A stretch of 14,686 nt of DNA, taken from Galactobacter sp. (GTDB taxonomy: Bacteria; Actinomycetota; Actinomycetes; Actinomycetales; Micrococcaceae). Both the position numbers and the translations under genes were made by a program. The notes under the pieces are model-generated. The model was not told the origin of the DNA, made no database searches, and saw only the letters and a program-made list of their open reading frames with translations. Every line of letters begins with the position of its first letter. The first letter of the stretch is position 1. The DNA lies in the NCBI GenBank assembly GCA_022712075.1, contig JALAHE010000102.1, forward strand, positions 1 to 14,686, read 5' to 3'. Shown here in pieces: positions 13,080-14,686 of this stretch.

Positions 13080-14605
13080 GCCTGCGGGCCCTCATGGCCC
13101 ATCCGAGCAACGGCGGCCTGCGCCGCCTGTCGCTGGAGGGCGGGCCGGAACCCGCCGACGTGCCCCTGCACGACGTCGCCCTGGTCACCTCCGTCGCCGA
13201 GCTCGCCGCGGCGGGTGAGGCCCCGGGCACGCCTGGCTCCCTCGTGGTCTTCACCCAGCCGGCCCCGGCCGAGCCGTGGGAGGCCGACGCCCTCTTGCGG
13301 CGGGTCAAGGCGCGGGGCCACCGCGCCGTCGCCTTCAGGGAGCCGCTCGCCCTCGGCCCCGGCACGCAGGCGGTCGCCCGGCGGCTGGGTCTCCTGCTGC
13401 TCGGCGCGGGCAACCCGCTCGAGCTCGCCCGCGCCGCGTGGGAGCTGCAGGGCAACCAGGACGCGCTGACCCTCGGCTACGTGCGCCGCGTGGCGCAGTC
13501 CATCGAGTACCATGCGGATCACGTGCAGGACCTGTTGCGCCACCTCGCAGCGAGCGTGGGGCACGGCGTGGCGCTCGTTGACCGCGAGGGCGTGCTCCTC
13601 GAGGCCGGGCGCAGCCTCTCCCCCGAGCTGCACGCGCGGCTGGCCTCGGACGCGTGGGCCCACGCCGCGGGCGCCGGCGGGGCCTCGGGTGCCTCCGTGC
13701 GCGTGGAGAGCCCCAGCCGCGAGGGCCTGCGGCTCGTCATCTTCGATCACGGCCTGGCCGGGCCGCAGCTCTCGGCGCTCACCGTGGCGGCGGAGATGGC
13801 GATGCCGGCCGTGGCGGCCCGGCTGCTCATCGACGAGGTCGCCTCCGTCAACAACGCCTCGATCGACTCCGGCCTGATCCGCGACTTCCTCGAGCAGCCA
13901 GGCGGCCCAGACTCGGATGTGCGCCGGCGCATGCACGAGCGCGGTTGGCGCACCTCCGGCGTGCACGTGGGCTTCCGCATCCTGGGGCTCAGCCGGCTTA
14001 CGCCGCTCGAGCTATTGCGCAGTGTTTCGCGTGAAACGGGCACCTGGGACGTCGACAGCCACGTGACCACGGCTGGCCTCGGCGTCATCGGCTGGCTGAC
14101 GTTCCCCGAACCGCCCTCCAGCCGCGAGGTGGAGCGGCACGCCGGGGCCCTGCGCGAGTTGCACCGCAGCCTCCGCCGCTCGTTCAACGTCTCGACGGGG
14201 GTCGGCACGCCGGAGCCGGGAGCCGAGGGACTCGCGGCCAGCCTCGACGCCGCCGGCGAGGCGGCGCGCGTGGCGGCCCACCGCGAGCGCGGCGGCTACT
14301 TCCTGCGCATCGACGCCCTCGGCCTCGAGCAGCTCCTCCTCTCCCGCACGCGCAACGACACCTTCCTCCCCGCCGCCCGCTCACTGCTCCAGCCGCTCAT
14401 CGACGCGGGTGGGGACCTGCTGCCCACGCTCGGCGCGTACCTCGATCACGAGTCCTCCACGGCCGCAACGGCCCAGGCCCTCGGGTTCCACCGCAACACC
14501 GTGAGCACGCGCATCGAGCGGATCAAGGACCTCCTCGGGCTCGACTTCGCCGACCCGGACACGCGGCTCGCCGTGCACCTGGCCCTCCGGGCCCTGCAGG
14601 ACTGA
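13064..14605 (+). CDS. PucR-family transcriptional regulator
   Basis: A 513-residue regulator. The N-terminal part (about 5-135) resembles the PucR purine-catabolism regulator domain (LSLRALMAHPSNGGLRRL onward). The middle part is in the position of the CdaR/GGDEF-like domain. The C-terminus (about 452-513) is a clear PucR-type helix-turn-helix, with the hallmark LGFHRNTVSTRIERIKDLLGL. Family members sense intermediates of purine, allantoin or amino-acid catabolism and usually activate the linked operon. The GTG at 13064 has AAGGAGGA just upstream; an open frame continues 28 codons further but runs inside copy 3. The gene overlaps copy 3 by 16 bp and is last in the operon, so it is probably made with the enzymes it controls. 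Its last codons form part of the terminal palindrome. Confidence 0.94.
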   Translation: MQHPLSLRALMAHPSNGGLRRLSLEGGPEPADVPLHDVALVTSVAELAAAGEAPGTPGSLVVFTQPAPAEPWEADALLRRVKARGHRAVAFREPLALGPGTQAVARRLGLLLLGAGNPLELARAAWELQGNQDALTLGYVRRVAQSIEYHADHVQDLLRHLAASVGHGVALVDREGVLLEAGRSLSPELHARLASDAWAHAAGAGGASGASVRVESPSREGLRLVIFDHGLAGPQLSALTVAAEMAMPAVAARLLIDEVASVNNASIDSGLIRDFLEQPGGPDSDVRRRMHERGWRTSGVHVGFRILGLSRLTPLELLRSVSRETGTWDVDSHVTTAGLGVIGWLTFPEPPSSREVERHAGALRELHRSLRRSFNVSTGVGTPEPGAEGLAASLDAAGEAARVAAHRERGGYFLRIDALGLEQLLLSRTRNDTFLPAARSLLQPLIDAGGDLLPTLGAYLDHESSTAATAQALGFHRNTVSTRIERIKDLLGLDFADPDTRLAVHLALRALQD

Positions 14606-14686
14606 GGGAACACGCACGACGACGCCCTCCCGCACGCGTGCGGGAGGGCGTCGTCGTGCGTGTTCCCTCAGTCCTGCAGGGCCCGG
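14587..14686. repeat. Perfect 100-bp palindrome reaching the end of the window
   Basis: Bases 14587-14636 and 14637-14686 are exact reverse complements with no spacer. The left arm contains the last 19 bases of the regulator gene (14587-14605), and the mirror copy is 14668-14686. The repeat is limited by the window end, not by a mismatch. Coding sequence mirrored directly behind its own stop is unlikely to arise naturally at perfect identity, so a fold-back at a contig end is the leading explanation. Confidence 0.95.
14606..14667 (+). terminator. Possible terminator hairpin after the operon
   Basis: The non-coding core of the terminal palindrome begins right after the regulator stop codon and could form a very long GC-rich hairpin around ACGCGT. 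A natural terminator of ordinary length may lie at its centre. No T-tract is visible, and the symmetric outer part cannot be trusted, so the natural boundary is unclear. Confidence 0.4.

Noticed and set aside
1..14686. CRISPR arrays, tRNA or rRNA genes, insertion sequences
   Set aside because: No regularly spaced repeats, no cloverleaf-like sequences, no transposase motifs or flanking inverted and direct repeats were seen.

Overview
The window is high-GC DNA whose gene content points to an actinobacterium, most likely of the order Micrococcales. The signs are GC-rich third codon positions, frequent GTG and TTG starts, TAnnnT-type -10 boxes, a secreted protein ending in an Rpf-type transglycosylase domain, and a PucR-type regulator. 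The genus cannot be named from the sequence alone. No mobile element, CRISPR array, tRNA or rRNA was seen.

Left part (1-6593), all on the minus strand. Reading in the direction of transcription, from high to low coordinates: an E. coli-type secreted alkaline phosphatase (phoA), a small lipoprotein, a secreted Rpf-like transglycosylase, a ProP-type osmolyte/H+ symporter of the MFS, an AhpD-like (carboxymuconolactone decarboxylase family) protein, and a pirin cut off by the left edge. The last two overlap by 14 bp and form a two-gene unit. Clear hairpin terminators follow the lipoprotein and Rpf-like genes. A perfect CRP/GlxR-type site (TGTGA-N6-TCACA) lies about 220 bp upstream of the Rpf-like gene, and a good -35/-10 promoter lies about 200 bp upstream of proP.

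Right part (6877-14605), all on the plus strand, is one compact operon that diverges from phoA. It encodes an NCS1-family permease, a short HyuA-like hydantoinase/oxoprolinase, three consecutive DUF917-family proteins (two close paralogues and one strongly divergent copy) and a PucR-family regulator. Four-base start/stop overlaps (ATGA, GTGA), a 9-bp gap and a 16-bp overlap tie the genes together. DUF917 is, to my recollection, now named after S-methyl thiohydantoin desulfurase. The set therefore looks like an import-and-ring-opening pathway for a hydantoin or thiohydantoin-like compound, with a regulator encoded last in the same transcript. The substrate is inferred, not shown. This operon is the best candidate here for an incompletely described system.

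The last 100 bp (14587-14686) are a perfect inverted repeat with no spacer. It includes the final codons and stop of the regulator and their mirror image. The core may be a real terminator hairpin, but the repeat runs to the exact end of the window. This suggests a fold-back at a contig end; a hairpin replicon end or a true inverted duplication is less likely.
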